From contig CM045731.1 in NCBI GenBank assembly GCA_024760905.1, positions 55,361,001 through 55,425,000 of the forward strand: a stretch of DNA of 64,000 bases, given 5' to 3'. The stretch is from Plotosus lineatus. Its lineage: Eukaryota > Chordata > Actinopteri > Siluriformes > Plotosidae. A program made the translations under genes and the position numbers. The notes beneath the pieces were generated by a model. The model made no database searches. It saw only the letters and a list, made by a program, of their open reading frames with translations, and was not told the DNA's origin. Below are positions 1-52,811 of the stretch, in pieces (positions within the stretch are counted from its first letter, which is position 1; every line of letters begins with the position of its first letter).

Positions 1-104
1 ACACACTCAGTCTGTAGTTTGTAAATAATGAATGCAGCGTCATGACTTTTTTTGGGGAAAACAAAAACGTAAAACGGATGAACATAAGCCGGGGAGCGTC
101 TGTA
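1..104 (-). mobile_element. Fragment of TIR element C (left end, inverted)
   Basis: This is the reverse complement of the left end of the elements at 30921 and 35962. It contains the CAGACTGAGTGTGT and ACGCTGC motifs and finishes with the terminal GGGGAGCGTCTG before TA. It is cut by the window edge. Confidence 0.8.
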
Positions 105-147
105 TAGGGCTCCCCTGTGCAACACAATAAAATTTGTTAACATAGAG

Positions 148-235
148 AAGACGTGGTGTAGCGGTTAACATATCGGCTTCGTAGCAAGAAAATCCTTGGT
201 TCAAGTCTCAGGCTTGGCGAGGGCATTTCTGGATT
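148..235 (+). repeat. Dispersed repeat A, head fragment
   Basis: GTGTAGCGGTTAACATATCG, then a B-box-like GGTTCAAGTCTC and a conserved tail. It is the front part of repeat A (see 61475-61850 and 33181-33507 for fuller copies). The stretch 236-500 holds nothing I recognise. Confidence 0.6.
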
Positions 236-500
236 GTTACGATACCTAATAATAATACTACGTCACAATTGTGACCAGCATCCAGTCTATGTTACAGAGA
301 CAAAATATTAGATTTTGCAACACTGGCTGCAATGTCTTGGGGAAATAAGGAAATCAGTGGTTTTTGTTAACAAACACGTGTTTTATTCTTAGAACAATCC
401 TAACGTTACATTACAGTAAACCAAAACAATCATGCAACATTCAAGAGAGAGCCCTGAATGTGATCTGATCTGATTCCTGTATACCACAACTGTCACAAAG

Positions 501-757
501 AGTACTTTGTCTGTCTTCCGTTCGGCTTTTTTCCTTTTACTTTGGAGTCGCCACAGCGAATCATCTGACTCGCACGTTTGATTTGGCAGAGGTTTTTACG
601 TCGGATGCCCTTCCTGTCACAACACTTTTTAGCAAGGGACAGAAACACGCTGACGGCTTTGCAGCCTACTCTTTAAGAAAGTCAGCAATGGTTCTTTTAC
701 ATGCCTCTCACCATAGACAGTGAGATACATGGCCCGCCTTTGATAACCCAGTTAGCT
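501..757 (-). mobile_element. SINE-1 copy, tRNA head missing
   Basis: Reverse-strand copy of the tRNA/RTE composite SINE. The RTE-like tail (TTCGGC..., GTCGCCACAGC...), the GGATGCCCTTCCTGTC motif and the body up to CCCAGTTAGCTG are present. The tRNA-related head is absent. Confidence 0.85.
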
Positions 758-1330
758 GTTTCAGTATAATTCACCAACAGTTCCAGTGATTTTTCTCCGA
801 GATATGCGGTTAAATCGCAGTTCTCGGAGGAGGTCTAAGATTTTTGCAATCGTGCTATTTTTGGAAACGCCTCTTTCAGAGAATGCTCCATGGTCTCCTA
901 ACTGAGTCCAGCAATAAAGAGTTTCCCCTCCCCAGACATTGTTCAGAAATTCCCGAAGCAAGTGATGAGAAATTGTTGCCCTATGCAGAGAAGATACCCC
1001 CGTGTTTAAAAATGGCACAGCTATATGAACAACAGGCTTGACCGGAAGGGGGCGGTCCCTCATTGATCCCTTCTCCAGGCCATCTCTGATCTTATTTAGC
1101 GTCCTGAAGTTTCCACACATGTTTAACATTATTCAAACTAGGCCACGCCTACTCTGTATACAAACAGGGAGGCCGACCCCGAGGTCAGCGAGTGTAACTC
1201 ACTACATAAACAGAGTGTGCCCAGTCAGAACAAGTAATAAAACAAATACATGTAACGGGATGGAATTTGCATGTTCTGCCCATGCTTATGTGGAATTCCT
1301 CTAAGTATTCTGTGAGAATTAAGCTACTCA
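758..1330. other. Unclassified stretch, no gene seen
   Basis: It has short ORFs on both strands with no recognisable protein. An AATAAA (near 917) and compact GC-richer sequence suggest an old transposon or LTR remnant. No terminal repeats or TSD could be identified. Confidence 0.3.
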
Positions 1331-1639
1331 GCTGTGTACCAAATTTCCCCTAGTTGTGAATGGCTATGTGTTTTTTTGTGATGGTCTGGCACTGTTCAGG
1401 GTGACCCCATTGTTGGTTGAGAGATTTCCGGTTCAACAGATCATGATGAAATAGTCTGCATTTGAATTAGGTAATGATGATGTATATCTGTTTATACAAC
1501 AAAAAAATAGAAGAATATGGCTATTGAACCATGATTGGCTCTTATTTTTTGTGATGTAATAACACTTGTTTGATATTTCAGTTGAATAATTTGAGCTCCG
1601 GCTATTCCCTGGAAACTTGTGTCTGTCTTTACTGTGTTT

Positions 1640-1793
1640 CTGTCTGTCTTCCTTTCGGCTTTTTCCCTTTTACTCAGGAGTCGCCACAGCAAATCATCTG
1701 ATTCGCACATTTTTCATTTGGCAGAGGTTTTTACGTCGGATGCCCTTCCTGTCACAACCCTTTTAGCAAGGGACAGAAACACGCTGACGCTGT
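1640..1793 (-). mobile_element. SINE-1 tail fragment
   Basis: TTCCTTTCGGCTTTTTCCC to the ACACGCTGACG motif. This is the 3' half of SINE-1 on the reverse strand. The stretch 1794-2358 contains nothing I recognise. Confidence 0.85.
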
Positions 1794-2358
1794 GTTTCGT
1801 CCAGTCTTATTACTTTACATAGGAAAAAGTTTCACATTAACACACCGATTTCTTAGCGAACTCGCAAACCGACACAGTGGGATGTAACCTTCGTGGCTAA
1901 AGGGTTAAACCTCTATCTTAAATATCGATATATTTACCCCTGATATTTACCTCATTTACCTCATTCAGCTCATACAGTGTGTGGTGAATAGCTCTAATGG
2001 CTTCAATTTTTAGTTAGCACCACTCCCCCCAGCTCACTCCCCACCTCCAGCTCTTGAGTGAAGATGAAACGTTTTCATTTGTTATGCAGTAATTTAAATG
2101 ACCATGGATTAGTGAGCAGCTTGTGTCCCGGTGGCGGACTCCAGATGTTACATCCGCAAGGTGAATGACTGCAAGGACGTGATTTGGAACAAATGAGAGT
2201 CCCTATTCTGATTCTAGACATGGTTTGGCAAGCAAAAATATACGTTCTGTGAATATGAAGAGCATTTGATTACACATTTATCGAAAGAGTCTCTTGTTCT
2301 AGAGATATGAGAGATGCCACTTAGCAATCAACGATCGACTAGCTGGCTGAAGGGAGTA

Positions 2359-2715
2359 CAGTGGTGCCTTAGTACTAACCATAATTCGTTCCCGACCACT
2401 GGTCAAATTCTGATTTGGTCGAATTCCGAATCTGCATTTCACATTATAAATAATGTAAATGGTCTTAATTTGTACCGTCATCTTTTGAACAGAAGTTAAC
2501 GGGACTGTAACTCGTACCACAGCTCTGCAAATTAAGTGAAAAAATTATTGAATACAATACAATAAATTGAATACATAACACAATGTTATGGTCTGCATTG
2601 TGAGAGACTCTAGTTTTGGTGGCTCTAACTCTCTCTCTCTCTCTCTCTCTCTCTCTTTATGCATGTTCGTGCTAGAGAGCGGCATGGCTGTCACACGCAG
2701 GTGGAATGCTAAGCA
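2359..2715 (+). repeat. Dispersed repeat D1 (ACAGTGGTGCC end)
   Basis: It begins ACAGTGGTGCCTTAGTAC after TA-like sequence. It includes a CT microsatellite and a segment (GCATGTTCGTGCTAGAG to GTGTCACACGC-like) found inverted at 8491-8600. It is probably a non-autonomous DNA transposon related to the copy at 8491-9331. Confidence 0.55.
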
Positions 2716-2854
2716 CACACACCTGATTCCACTTACAGGCATGCGATTTTTCCACTTTTTTTGGCATAAATCTGCTTTTTCAGCCCTCCGGAGGCTATTT
2801 TTATATTACTCCAAATCCACTATTTTATATATATATAAAATGCAGCCATGAGGT

Positions 2855-4270
2855 GTGGGGGGGGGGGGGGGGGGCACTAACCAGTGTCTCTCCCCCTTAT
2901 GCCGGTCCCAAGCCCGGATAAATGCAGAGGGTTGCGACAGGAAGGGCATCCGGCGTAAAACTTCTGCCACATTAAAAATGCAAATGGTCAAAACAAAATT
3001 CATACCGGATCGGTCGAGGCCCGGGTTAACAACGACCGCCATCAGTGCTGTCAACCAACAGGGTGCTGATGGAAATTGGACCACTGTTGGTCAAAGACAT
3101 CGAAGAAGGAGAGGCGGGAGGCGTGTCCTTAGGCAGAGAGAGAAGAGGAAAGGCGTGAGCTTAGGACTGAGAGTAGGGACTTTGAATGTTGGAACTATGC
3201 AAGGAAAAGGCAGAGAGCTGGCTGACATGATGCACAGGAGGAAGGTGGACATACTGTGTGTTCAGGAGACCAGGTGGAAAGGTAGCAAAGCTAAAAGCTT
3301 AGGAGCAGGGTTTAAGCTGTTTTATCATGGTGTGGATGGGAAGAGAAATGGAGTAGGAGTCATCTTGAAGGAGGGGTTTGTCAGGAATGTTCGAGAAGTG
3401 AAAAGAGTATCAGACAGAGTGATGAGTCTCAAGTTAGAAATTGAAGGCGTGATGGTCAATGTTGTTAGTGCTTATGCCCCACAGGCAGGATGTAAGCTAG
3501 AAGAGAAGGGGAGATTCTGGAGTGAGTTAGATGAAGTGATGCAGAGTACCCCCAGAGGAGAAAGAGTGGTCATTGGGGCAGACTTCAATGGACATGTTGG
3601 TGCAGGCAACAGAGGGGATGAGGAAGTGATGGGCAGGTTTGGTATCCAGGACTGGAACACAGAAGGACAGATGTTGATTGATTTTGCAAAAAGGATGGAA
3701 ATGGCTGTGGTGAATACTTTCTTCAAAAAGAAACATGAGCATAGGGTGACTTATGAAAGTGGAGGTAAGAGCACACAGGTAGACTACATCTTGTGTAGGC
3801 GATGTAATTTGAAGGAAGTCAGTGACTGCAACGTCATCGTGGGTGAGAGTGTTGCCAAACAGCATAGGATGGTGGTGTGCAGGATGACTCTGATGGTGAG
3901 AAAGGTGAAAGAGGCAAAGGCAGAGCAGATGACAAAGTGGTGGAAGCTGAAAAAGGAAGAGTGTCGTGTTGTCTTCAAGGAGGAGTTGAAACAGGCTTTG
4001 GGTAGTCAGGAAGTGCTTCCAGATGACTGGATAACCACAGCCAATGTGATCAGGGAGACCGGTAGGAGAGTACTTGCTGTGTCCTCTGGAAGGAAAGTAG
4101 ATAAGGAAACTTGGTGGTGGAATAAGGAAGTGCAGGAGTGTGTACAAAAGAAGAGGTTAGCTAAGAAGAAGTGGGACACAGACAGGACTGAAGAGAGTAA
4201 ACAGGAGTACAGGGAGACACAGCGTAAGGCGAAGGTAGCGGTGTCAAAGGCCAAACAGAAGGGTGTATGA
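2855..4270 (+). pseudogene. RTE endonuclease-coding part of the LINE ORF (471 codons)
   Basis: This is the longest open frame of the window, but it is retrotransposon sequence rather than a host gene. Residues about 105-345 form the endonuclease domain: NVGTM start, QETRW catalytic Glu, ADFNGH Asp/Asn, and a QHR motif at the end. Residues about 350-470 are the linker to the reverse transcriptase. The first codons come from a G-run and are not a genuine start. Host genes such as CFDP2 derive from the same RTE endonuclease family. Here the reverse transcriptase follows directly, which marks it as an element. Confidence 0.85.
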
Positions 4271-5640
4271 TAGGTTGGACAGTAAGGAGGGAGAAAATGA
4301 TTTATACAGGTTAGCACAGCAGAGAAATAGAGATGGGAAAGACGTGCAGCAAGTTAGAATGATAAAGGACAGAGAGGGAAATGTATTGACTGATGACAGA
4401 AGTGTGCTGGGAAGATGGAAAGAGTACTTTGAAGAGATGATGAATGAGGAGGGCATTGAAGAGGATGAAGAGTGGAAAGGCAGTTGGCCCCGATGACATA
4501 CCAGTTGAGGTATGGAAGTGTCTAGGGGAGGTAGCAGTAGATTTTCTGACAAGAATATTCAACAAGGTCTTAGAAAGTGAGCAGATGCCAGAGGAATGGA
4601 GGAGAAGTGTGCTTGTGCCCATTTTTAAGAACAAGGGAGATGTACAGAGTTGTGGCAACTACAGAGGTTGATGAGCCATACAATGAAGTTATGGGAAAGA
4701 ATAGTGGAAGCTAGACTAAGGGCAGAGGTCAGCATTTGTGAACAACAGTTTGGTTTCATGCCAAGAACGAGCACCACAGATGCAGTGTTTGCTTTGAGGA
4801 TGTTAATAGAGAAGTACAAAGAAGGTCAGAAGGAGCTGCATTGTGCGTTTGTGGATCTAGAGAAAGCATATGACAGGGTGCCGAGAGAAGAACTGTGGTA
4901 TTGTATGAGGAAGTCTGGAGTGGCAGAGAAGTATGTTAGAGTGGTGCAGGACATGTATGAGAGATGTAAGACAGTGGTGAGGTGTGCTGTCGGTGTGACA
5001 GAAGAGTTCAAGGTGGAGGTGGGACTGCATCAGCTCTCAGCCCCTTCTTGTTTGCTATGGTGATGGACAGGCTGACAGACGAGGTTAGACAAGAATCTCC
5101 ATGGACTATGATGTTTGCAGATGACATCGTGATCTGTAGTGAGAGCAGAGAACAAGTGGAGGAAAATATAGAGAGGTGGAGGTATTCACTGGAAAGGGGG
5201 GGAATGAAGGTTAGTCTCAGTAAGACAGAACACATGTGTGTGAACGACAAGGACCCAAGAGGAACGGTGAGGTTACAGGGGGCAGAGCTAAGGAAGGTGG
5301 AGGATTTTAAGTACTTAGGCTCAACAATCCAGAGCAATGGAGAGTGTGGAAAAGAGGTGAAGAAGCACGTGCAGGCAGGTTGGAATGGATTGAGAAAAGT
5401 GTCCAGTGTGATGTGTGATAGGAGAGTATCGGCAAGAATGAAGGGAAAAGTGTACAAGACGGTGATGAGGTCAGCGATGTTGTATGGTTTCGAGACAGTG
5501 ACCCTGGGGAAAAGACAGGAGTCAGAGTTGGAGGGAGCAGAGATGAAAATGTTGAGGTTCTCTTTGGGAGTAACGAGGATGGATAGGATCAGAAACGAGT
5601 GCATCAGAGGGACAGCACATGTTGGATGTTTTGGAGACAA
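2876..5640 (+). mobile_element. RTE-clade LINE, nearly full length, inactivated
   Basis: A non-LTR retrotransposon carrying an apurinic-like endonuclease and a reverse transcriptase. The endonuclease lies in the open frame 2855-4270: LRVGTLNVGTMQGKGREL, VQETRWKGSKA, ADFNGHVGAGN, STQVDYILC and the AKQHRM motif. The reverse transcriptase follows in broken frames: KAVGPDDIPVEVWK (about 4480), FVDLEKAYDRVPRE (about 4850), the catalytic FADD at 5114-5125, then SLSKTEHM and KVEDFKYLGSTIQSNGE. Frame breaks lie near 4265, 4445 (with a deletion between EEMMNE and MRRALKR), 4665 and 5025. The 5' leader (ACCAGTGTCTC..., GACAGGAAGGGCATCCG at 2936) recurs at 61064. The 3' end is cut off by repeat A at 5641. 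A G-run at 2857-2873 precedes it. Confidence 0.9.
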
Positions 5641-5815
5641 GTGGTTGGCATAGTGGTTAGCATGCCCGCCTCACAGCAAGAAGTCCTGGGTTCGATTCCT
5701 TGCCTGGGAGTTTCTGTGTGGAGTTTACATGTTTTCCTCATGCTTGCGTGGGTTTCTTCCAGATGCTCCGGTATCCTTCCACAGTCCAAAAACATGCACA
5801 GTAGGTTAATTCATA
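5641..5815 (+). repeat. Dispersed repeat A
   Basis: GTGGTTGGCATAGTGGTTAG, CGCCTCACAGCAAGAAG, GTTCGATTCC and CACAGTCCAAAAACATGCAC in order. It truncates the RTE LINE on its left. Confidence 0.8.
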
Positions 5816-5828
5816 ATATATATATAAT

Positions 5829-5980
5829 GCAAAGCCGTCAGTGTGTTTCTGTCCCTTGCTAAAGGGTTGTGACAGGAAGGGCATCCGACGTAAAAGCCCT
5901 CTGCCAAATCAAACGTGCGAATCAGATGATTTGCTGTGGCGACTCCTGAATAAAAGGGAAAAAGCCGAAAGGAAGACAGA
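5829..5980 (+). mobile_element. SINE-1 tail half
   Basis: It runs from GCCGTCAGTGTGTTTCTG through GACAGGAAGGGCATCCG (5871) to GATGATTTGCTGTGGCGAC and AAGCCGAAAGGAAG. It shows the two RTE-like blocks side by side in forward orientation. Confidence 0.88.
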
Positions 5981-5986
5981 CAGACA

Positions 5987-6410
<424 letters not shown>

Positions 6411-6430
6411 ATTATTATAATATTATATAT

Positions 6431-7970
6431 AAGATATCAAGATCTTTGCCCGAGTGCTCCTCAATTGTCTCCTGAAACATCTCGAGCAAGGTCATCTCCC
6501 CGAAAGCCAATGCGGATTCCGCACAGGTCGAGGGACTATGGATATGATCTTTGCTGCCTGTCAGATTCAGGAGAAAAGTGTGGAACAAAGTCAAGATCTC
6601 TATATCACAGTGCCTTCGACACTGAGCAGAGAGGAACTATGGAGGATCATGTCGAGGTTTGGCTGCCTGGACAGGTTCGTGAAGATTGTCAGACAATTTC
6701 ACGACGGAATGATGGCCCGTGTTCTTGACAATGGAAACGCCTCCGATCCGTTTCAGGTGTCAAATGGAGTTAAACAAGGCTGTGTCCTTGCCCCTACACT
6801 GTTCAGTTTGATGTTTTCGGCGATGCTGACCGATGCCTTTAGGGAGACTCCCCTCGGCATCCACATAAGTACAGGTGTGACGGAAAGCTGTTCAACGTCT
6901 GCAGGCTGTCACTAAAGTCAAAGAGACTGTGATTCGTGATCTGCTCTTTGCTGATGACTGTGCCCTCAGTGCCATCATTGAGCAAGAAATGCAACAGGAA
7001 ATGGATGCATTCTCGTCTGCCTGCGACAACTTCGGGCCTCACCGTCAGCATCAAGAAAACTGAAGTGATGTATCAGCCCGCCCCAGGAAAACCATATAAG
7101 GAACCAAACATCACAGTGAAGGGACAGCGACTTCAAGATGTGGAAAACTTCACCTACCTCGGCAGCTCTCGCTACGCCAACATCGATGCTGAAGTCAGCA
7201 ACCGCATTGTGAAGGCAAGCAGCGCTTTTGGGAGATTGAAGAAGTTAGTCTGGGAACAAAAAGGTATCTCACAATACACCAAGATCAAAGTGTACAGAGC
7301 AGTCGTCTTAACTATACTTCTTTATGGCTGTGAATCTTGGACCATCTACAGAAAACACGAGAACTTCTCCAGCAGTTCCATCTCCGTTGTTTCCGAAACA
7401 TCTTTACTATCCGCTGGCAAGATAGGATCACAAACACCAAGGTTCTGGAGAGAGCAGGCCTCCCCAGCGTTATTACCATCATGCGCAAAGCTCAGACACG
7501 ATGGGCAGGACACATCTGCCGTATGTCAGACTCCTGGATACCCAAGCAGTTACTGTACAGTGAACTCAGTCGTGGTAGCAGGAAAGTAGGAGGCTAGCGC
7601 AAACGCTATAAAGACTCCATCAAAGCATACCTGCAGGACTTCAACATCGACGTTGCAACGTGGGAAACCGCAGCATTTGACAGACCGGCTTGGCGCAACC
7701 TGATTCACATACCTGCCATCCACTCAGAGAATAAACGTTCGAACGCAGCCAAAGATAAACGTCAAACATGCAAGGCTCGGGCTGACCAATCTACCAACAT
7801 GACCCCTCTCACTGGTGTCCAACTTGTGGGAGGGGTTTTCATGCCCGTATTGGCCTTACAAGCCACCTGCGGACACATCGCCCCGCCTCGAAGACACTGT
7901 GTTGTTTGTGTTGATATGGTCATACTCGATATCAAGTCGACGAACGAACATATGTGATACAGCAATGCCA
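6431..7970 (+). mobile_element. 5'-truncated LINE: reverse transcriptase plus C-terminal C2H2 finger
   Basis: A second non-LTR element, unlike the RTE copy. Visible blocks: [20 protein letters not shown] (about 6480), SNGVKQGCVLAPTLFSLMFS (about 6760), the catalytic FADD at 6947-6958, GLTVSIKKTEVM, FTYLGS, LYGCESWTIYRKH, QTRWAGHICRMSD and YKDSIKAYLQDF. A C2H2 finger ends it: CPTCGRGF...H...H with Cys at 7816 and 7825 and His at 7864 and 7876. Several frameshifts and stops (near 6590, 6910, 7010, 7370, 7597) make it dead. Clade not assigned. The 5' side abuts the microsatellite. Confidence 0.85.
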
Positions 7971-8490
7971 TTCCTTTTTCAAGTACTTTAACTTTTCAAA
8001 TCCTCTCCAAATATATGTTAGATAGTTCTAGGTTATTTTTATTATTACTTTAATTATTGTAGAAATAATTAAGTATTAACTTTAAACACTGAACTTGTGG
8101 AAGAGTACAAGATTTAAAAAATACACATGTAAAATATCATTATATCAGTGGGTACTTACAACTCTTAATCTTTTGATGTGATTTATTCTAAAAAAGTGAA
8201 TTATTCAATAACATTATAAATGTTCCAAAGCTTATTTTTAAATGTGTGTAATATTACCATTTAGTGTTCCATTTTTCAAAAATTTTCTGCCCCCTGCGTT
8301 CCACTTTTTTCATCCATGGCCAATCTCATGCCTGCACTTGGCAATCACCGGGCTTCTCTAACAGTGACTCTGATTTCCCCATGCTCTAGTGCCTTCTCTG
8401 TGAACATTAAAGCTCATCTATTTTCATCACACTGTCTCCTGCATTTTTGGGTCCAGCTGAATGTTCCTGGTGTCACAGAAGGGCTAGAAG
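7971..8490. other. No gene; AT-rich then unclassified repeat-like sequence
   Basis: 7971-8270 is plain AT-rich intron. 8271-8490 is more GC-balanced (CTTGGCAATCACCGGGC...) and may be an old element, but no structure is visible. Confidence 0.3.
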
Positions 8491-9331
8491 ACCACTCCAC
8501 CCGCGTGTGACAGCCACGCTCCTCTCCAGTGCGAGCATGCATAAACAGAGAGTTAGAGCCACCAAAACCAGAATCTCTCACAAAAGAGACCATAACACAG
8601 TAAAATAAAAACCACAGAACAGTTAAAGCACAACAACAATAAAGATGAGAATTTTTACCTTTGTGGTGGTTAGCAGTTGGCATACGTAAATTTTGGAGAG
8701 GGAGAGAGGAGGAGGAGGATCCCCTTCCATAAAAGAGAGGGAGAGAGGAGTAGGATCCCTTTCCATAACAAAGAGGGAGAGAGGAGGAGGATCCCCTTCC
8801 ATAACAGAGAGGGACAGAGGAGGAGGATCCCCTTCCATAAAAGAGAGGGAGGGGGGAGGAGAATCCCCTTCCATAACCGCTTCAGGTGAATCAGCCAGTG
8901 TTTTTTTTTTCTTTCTTTCTTCTTGCTACTCACTTTGGCGTGGATGATTCTTCTTCAGAATGTCCCTTTCTTTTCTTGAAAAACATTTATAATGTGGCTT
9001 GTTTCTGCCTTTGTTCCAAAACCTTACGGAAGAGGCTCATGACCTCAGCGTTAAAGATGTTCACAGCCATACATAGTATCAAGAACTTCCGGACTTCACT
9101 GGAACCGTGCTAGCTTTATCAGGGTGATGCAGGGTATCAACAACTTCTGGACTATTGGAAAGCGTGCATTTCCCCCTCCCTCTTGGTCTTGTCTTTTCTT
9201 GCGCTTTTTTAGCATTCAACTTCCGGATTTTGGTCGACTTCCGGGACAAAAAGACCCTGGATTTTTTTTGGTCAAATTCCAATTTGTTTCGACCTCTAAA
9301 GCGTTTGAGTACCGAGGTACCACTGTATCAC
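8491..9331 (-). repeat. Dispersed repeat D2 containing a minisatellite
   Basis: It ends on the right with GTACCGAGGTACCACTGTA, the inverted counterpart of the D1 end. 8491-8600 is the inverse of D1 2600-2712. The middle part holds the 36-bp minisatellite, absent from D1. Confidence 0.55.
8698..8877 (+). repeat. 36-bp minisatellite, 5 units
   Basis: Five near-identical 36-bp units with core GAGGAGGATCCCCTTCCATA preceded by GAGAGGGAGA. Because 36 is divisible by three, several frames stay open across it. Those ORFs are not genes. Confidence 0.93.
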
Positions 9332-9554
9332 GATACCCCACTACTGTGTTACATGACCGTGTTGTCACAGTAAGTGGCACTTCCATTTTGGGACCTCCTC
9401 CCTGCAGAGCTTCACTGCCTCTAGCTTGCGTTTTGTGGTTTCTCTGTATTTCACAGCACTGCACAAACACACCCTATTACTGATTGGCTGATTGATTAGT
9501 TGTGTCATTTTTGGTGTCAGTGGGCAGAGCTTTCCAATGAGCTCTGAAGGGAGG

Positions 9555-9563
9555 GGTGTGTGT

Positions 9564-9624
<61 letters not shown>

Positions 9625-9645
9625 CGTGTGTGTGTGCGTGTATTT
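9555..9645 (+). repeat. (TG)n microsatellite
   Basis: About 40 TG units with a few CG interruptions, 70 bp upstream of exon 67. Confidence 0.95.
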
Positions 9646-9715
9646 GGGGGGTTGAAGTTTAAATATCAACAATGTGTGTTGACTGGGCTGAGCTGGTTGA
9701 CCTGTGTGTGTGTAG

Positions 9716-50712
<40,997 letters not shown>

Positions 50713-51935
50713 AAGCCGATTATGACAGAGAAGTAAAAGTGTTGAAGATGCCGCATGTGATGTGGTGAAACTCTTACAAATGCGGATTACCAACCTGGAA
50801 GGTCAGAGCCCAAGCAATCCAGCGACATCTCCACAACTGGATTCCCAATCACCACCAGTACTACCATCACCGCCACGTCTATCACCCATCTGTCTGTACT
50901 ATGCAACTGTAAATTACGTGAACTCGTAGATCAAACCTGATTTGAGTTTTGGTTTTGGGGCCGGGATAATGGGCGGACTTTGGCACTTATTAACCTGTTA
51001 AAGCTTGTATTTCTATTTTTGTGCACACTCGCTCTACAGGAAAAACCTCTTCATTTACTGCTTTCACGTTTAATACCACCATTAAAATTTAAAAATCATA
51101 GTTTAAAAAAAAATTGACATTGTTGCAGTATATATTTACCACACTTATCTGGGTATGAAGACCACATGTATTTTTGACCTTGTTAATGAGTTAGGTCATA
51201 CGGATAAGAAATGCATGTTTCTCCCAGAATGCATTCCATCCTTCATGGCACGTTCTGGAGTGTTCAATTGTCCTTTGTCCGTAAAAGAAAAATTTCTGAT
51301 GTCAACCTCTGCATTCGTTTGTTATTTTTTTAATTGACACATCATACGTTTTATTCTCTTGGTTCAGTTGGAGGTGGAACCTTCGACCCCTGTGTGTAAA
51401 TACTGTACATGTTCAAGAATGCTGAAGAGTTTTAGCCCTGTGTGCCTATACAGTATCCATTCCAAGTAAAGGATTGGCGGGACAGAGAGGACCGGAGTTC
51501 TAAATTCAGATTTAAAATTTTATATATATTTTTTTTCTTTCTTGCTTTTTTTTTTTTGGGGTGGGGGGGGTTATTTTGTTTCTTGTTTTTCCTTCCTGAG
51601 TCAAAGCGTTTTCTAAAGTCAGATCCAATCAGAAGAAAGCCATGATTGCCTTGCTACCTCAGACTCAACAGTGTTTATTTGCGAGATTTTTGCTTTTTAA
51701 AAATATATATTTAAAAAAGCCACGAATCGTGTATTTAACACATATCCTAAAGCCACTTATTCAGTAAAATCAGGGATGAGCTGGAGACGATGAGAAAGTA
51801 TAACAATTAAAAATGAAGAAATTAATTGGAAAATCCTGTGGTTGCTCTGAATTTTTCCCCCCTAGTGCTCTTTTCCCTGTGATGTCTTGTGCTTTTGTTT
51901 TTTTCCCCCTCCAATAAAGCATTAACACTACTATA
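50713..51935 (+). other. utrn: utrn 3' UTR (probable extent)
   Basis: Non-coding sequence follows the stop codon. It is free of recognisable transposons until after the first good poly(A) signal, AATAAA at 51913-51918, which is followed by a GT-rich stretch. Two further AATAAA sites, at 52179-52184 and 52445-52450, could give longer transcripts. Dystrophin-family transcripts usually have long 3' UTRs. The exact end is inferred. Confidence 0.6.
51913..51918 (+). terminator. Candidate utrn poly(A) signal AATAAA
   Basis: This is a canonical hexamer, 1.2 kb after the stop codon, with a downstream T/G-rich segment (CGGTCTGATGTGT). Alternatives are at 52179 and 52445. Confidence 0.5.
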
Positions 51936-52811
51936 ATCGGTCTGATGTGTCCAGACCTCGGGGTTTGAGGCTGTGTCTGATATCGCAGAGTGCTGATCTG
52001 AGACGGGGTTTTGTCGCAGCCCAAGGGGTTTGGACTGACCTCAGATCAGCGTCTGATGCATCCATCCCGACCCTGACGTCGATCTGCGTGTTGTTACCTG
52101 TCCTCTGAGGTGTGGTGTTCTTATCTGAGGTAGATCGTGTAGGCTGACTACACTACATGTAATATGATTTTATTCCAAAATAAAATGTTTTATAACTAGC
52201 ACTTGGAGATGATTGTTTTTATTTGTCTGTCTGTATTTTTTATTTTATCTGGATCGCCTTTGTGGGGGAAAAAAAAAATGGAATCATTTGTCGGATGCAG
52301 TATAATGCCATTCAGCTCTTTAGTATTCTCACAGGGAGGGGGTCAAGGGTGGGGGTGTATTAACATCAATAACGAGCAATATTTATTCCTGTTGATTTAT
52401 CACTAAACTATGCTACACTTTATATTTTTAGTAGTTGATTTTCCAATAAAAACAGCAGAAAGTCTGAGCCATGAGCCTCGTCTGAAGTCAGCAGCCAAGT
52501 CCTGCTTGGGCTTCTCCTCCTGTTGGACATTGCTTAAGGAAATTTTAACAAAGATAATTATACATTAATTGCCTTTTTGTATGGTTATAGTGGATATAAA
52601 GAGCACTCCGTGAGCACAAACCATCACCATGCCAACAATCCCTCATATGATATTACAGTGTTAAAGAATGATCGCGTTTGTGCTGGCCCTGTGATGTTCT
52701 GGCGAGCAGTTCAGGGTGGACTCCACTTTCACTCAGCATCCCTGCTAACATATTAGCATTAAGCATACAGAAAATAAATTAGTGGGTGAGAATTAAACTG
52801 ATTAGTTAGGG
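51936..52811. other. Downstream of utrn; no second gene seen
   Basis: Two more AATAAA words (52179, 52445) may extend the utrn 3' UTR. A short repeat A end piece lies at 52675-52790 (GGCGAGCAGTTCAGGGTGGA). No coding signal. Confidence 0.4.

Noticed and set aside
758..1330. Solo LTR or retroviral fragment
   Set aside because: An AATAAA and compact composition are suggestive, but no TG...CA ends, target duplication or viral protein could be seen.
3527..4147. 206-codon reverse-strand ORF
   Set aside because: Antisense shadow of the LINE endonuclease frame. No known protein.
2855..4270. 471-codon open frame as a host endonuclease (CFDP2-like) gene
   Set aside because: The RTE reverse transcriptase follows at once in broken frames, and the leader recurs elsewhere as a repeat. 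It is LINE sequence.
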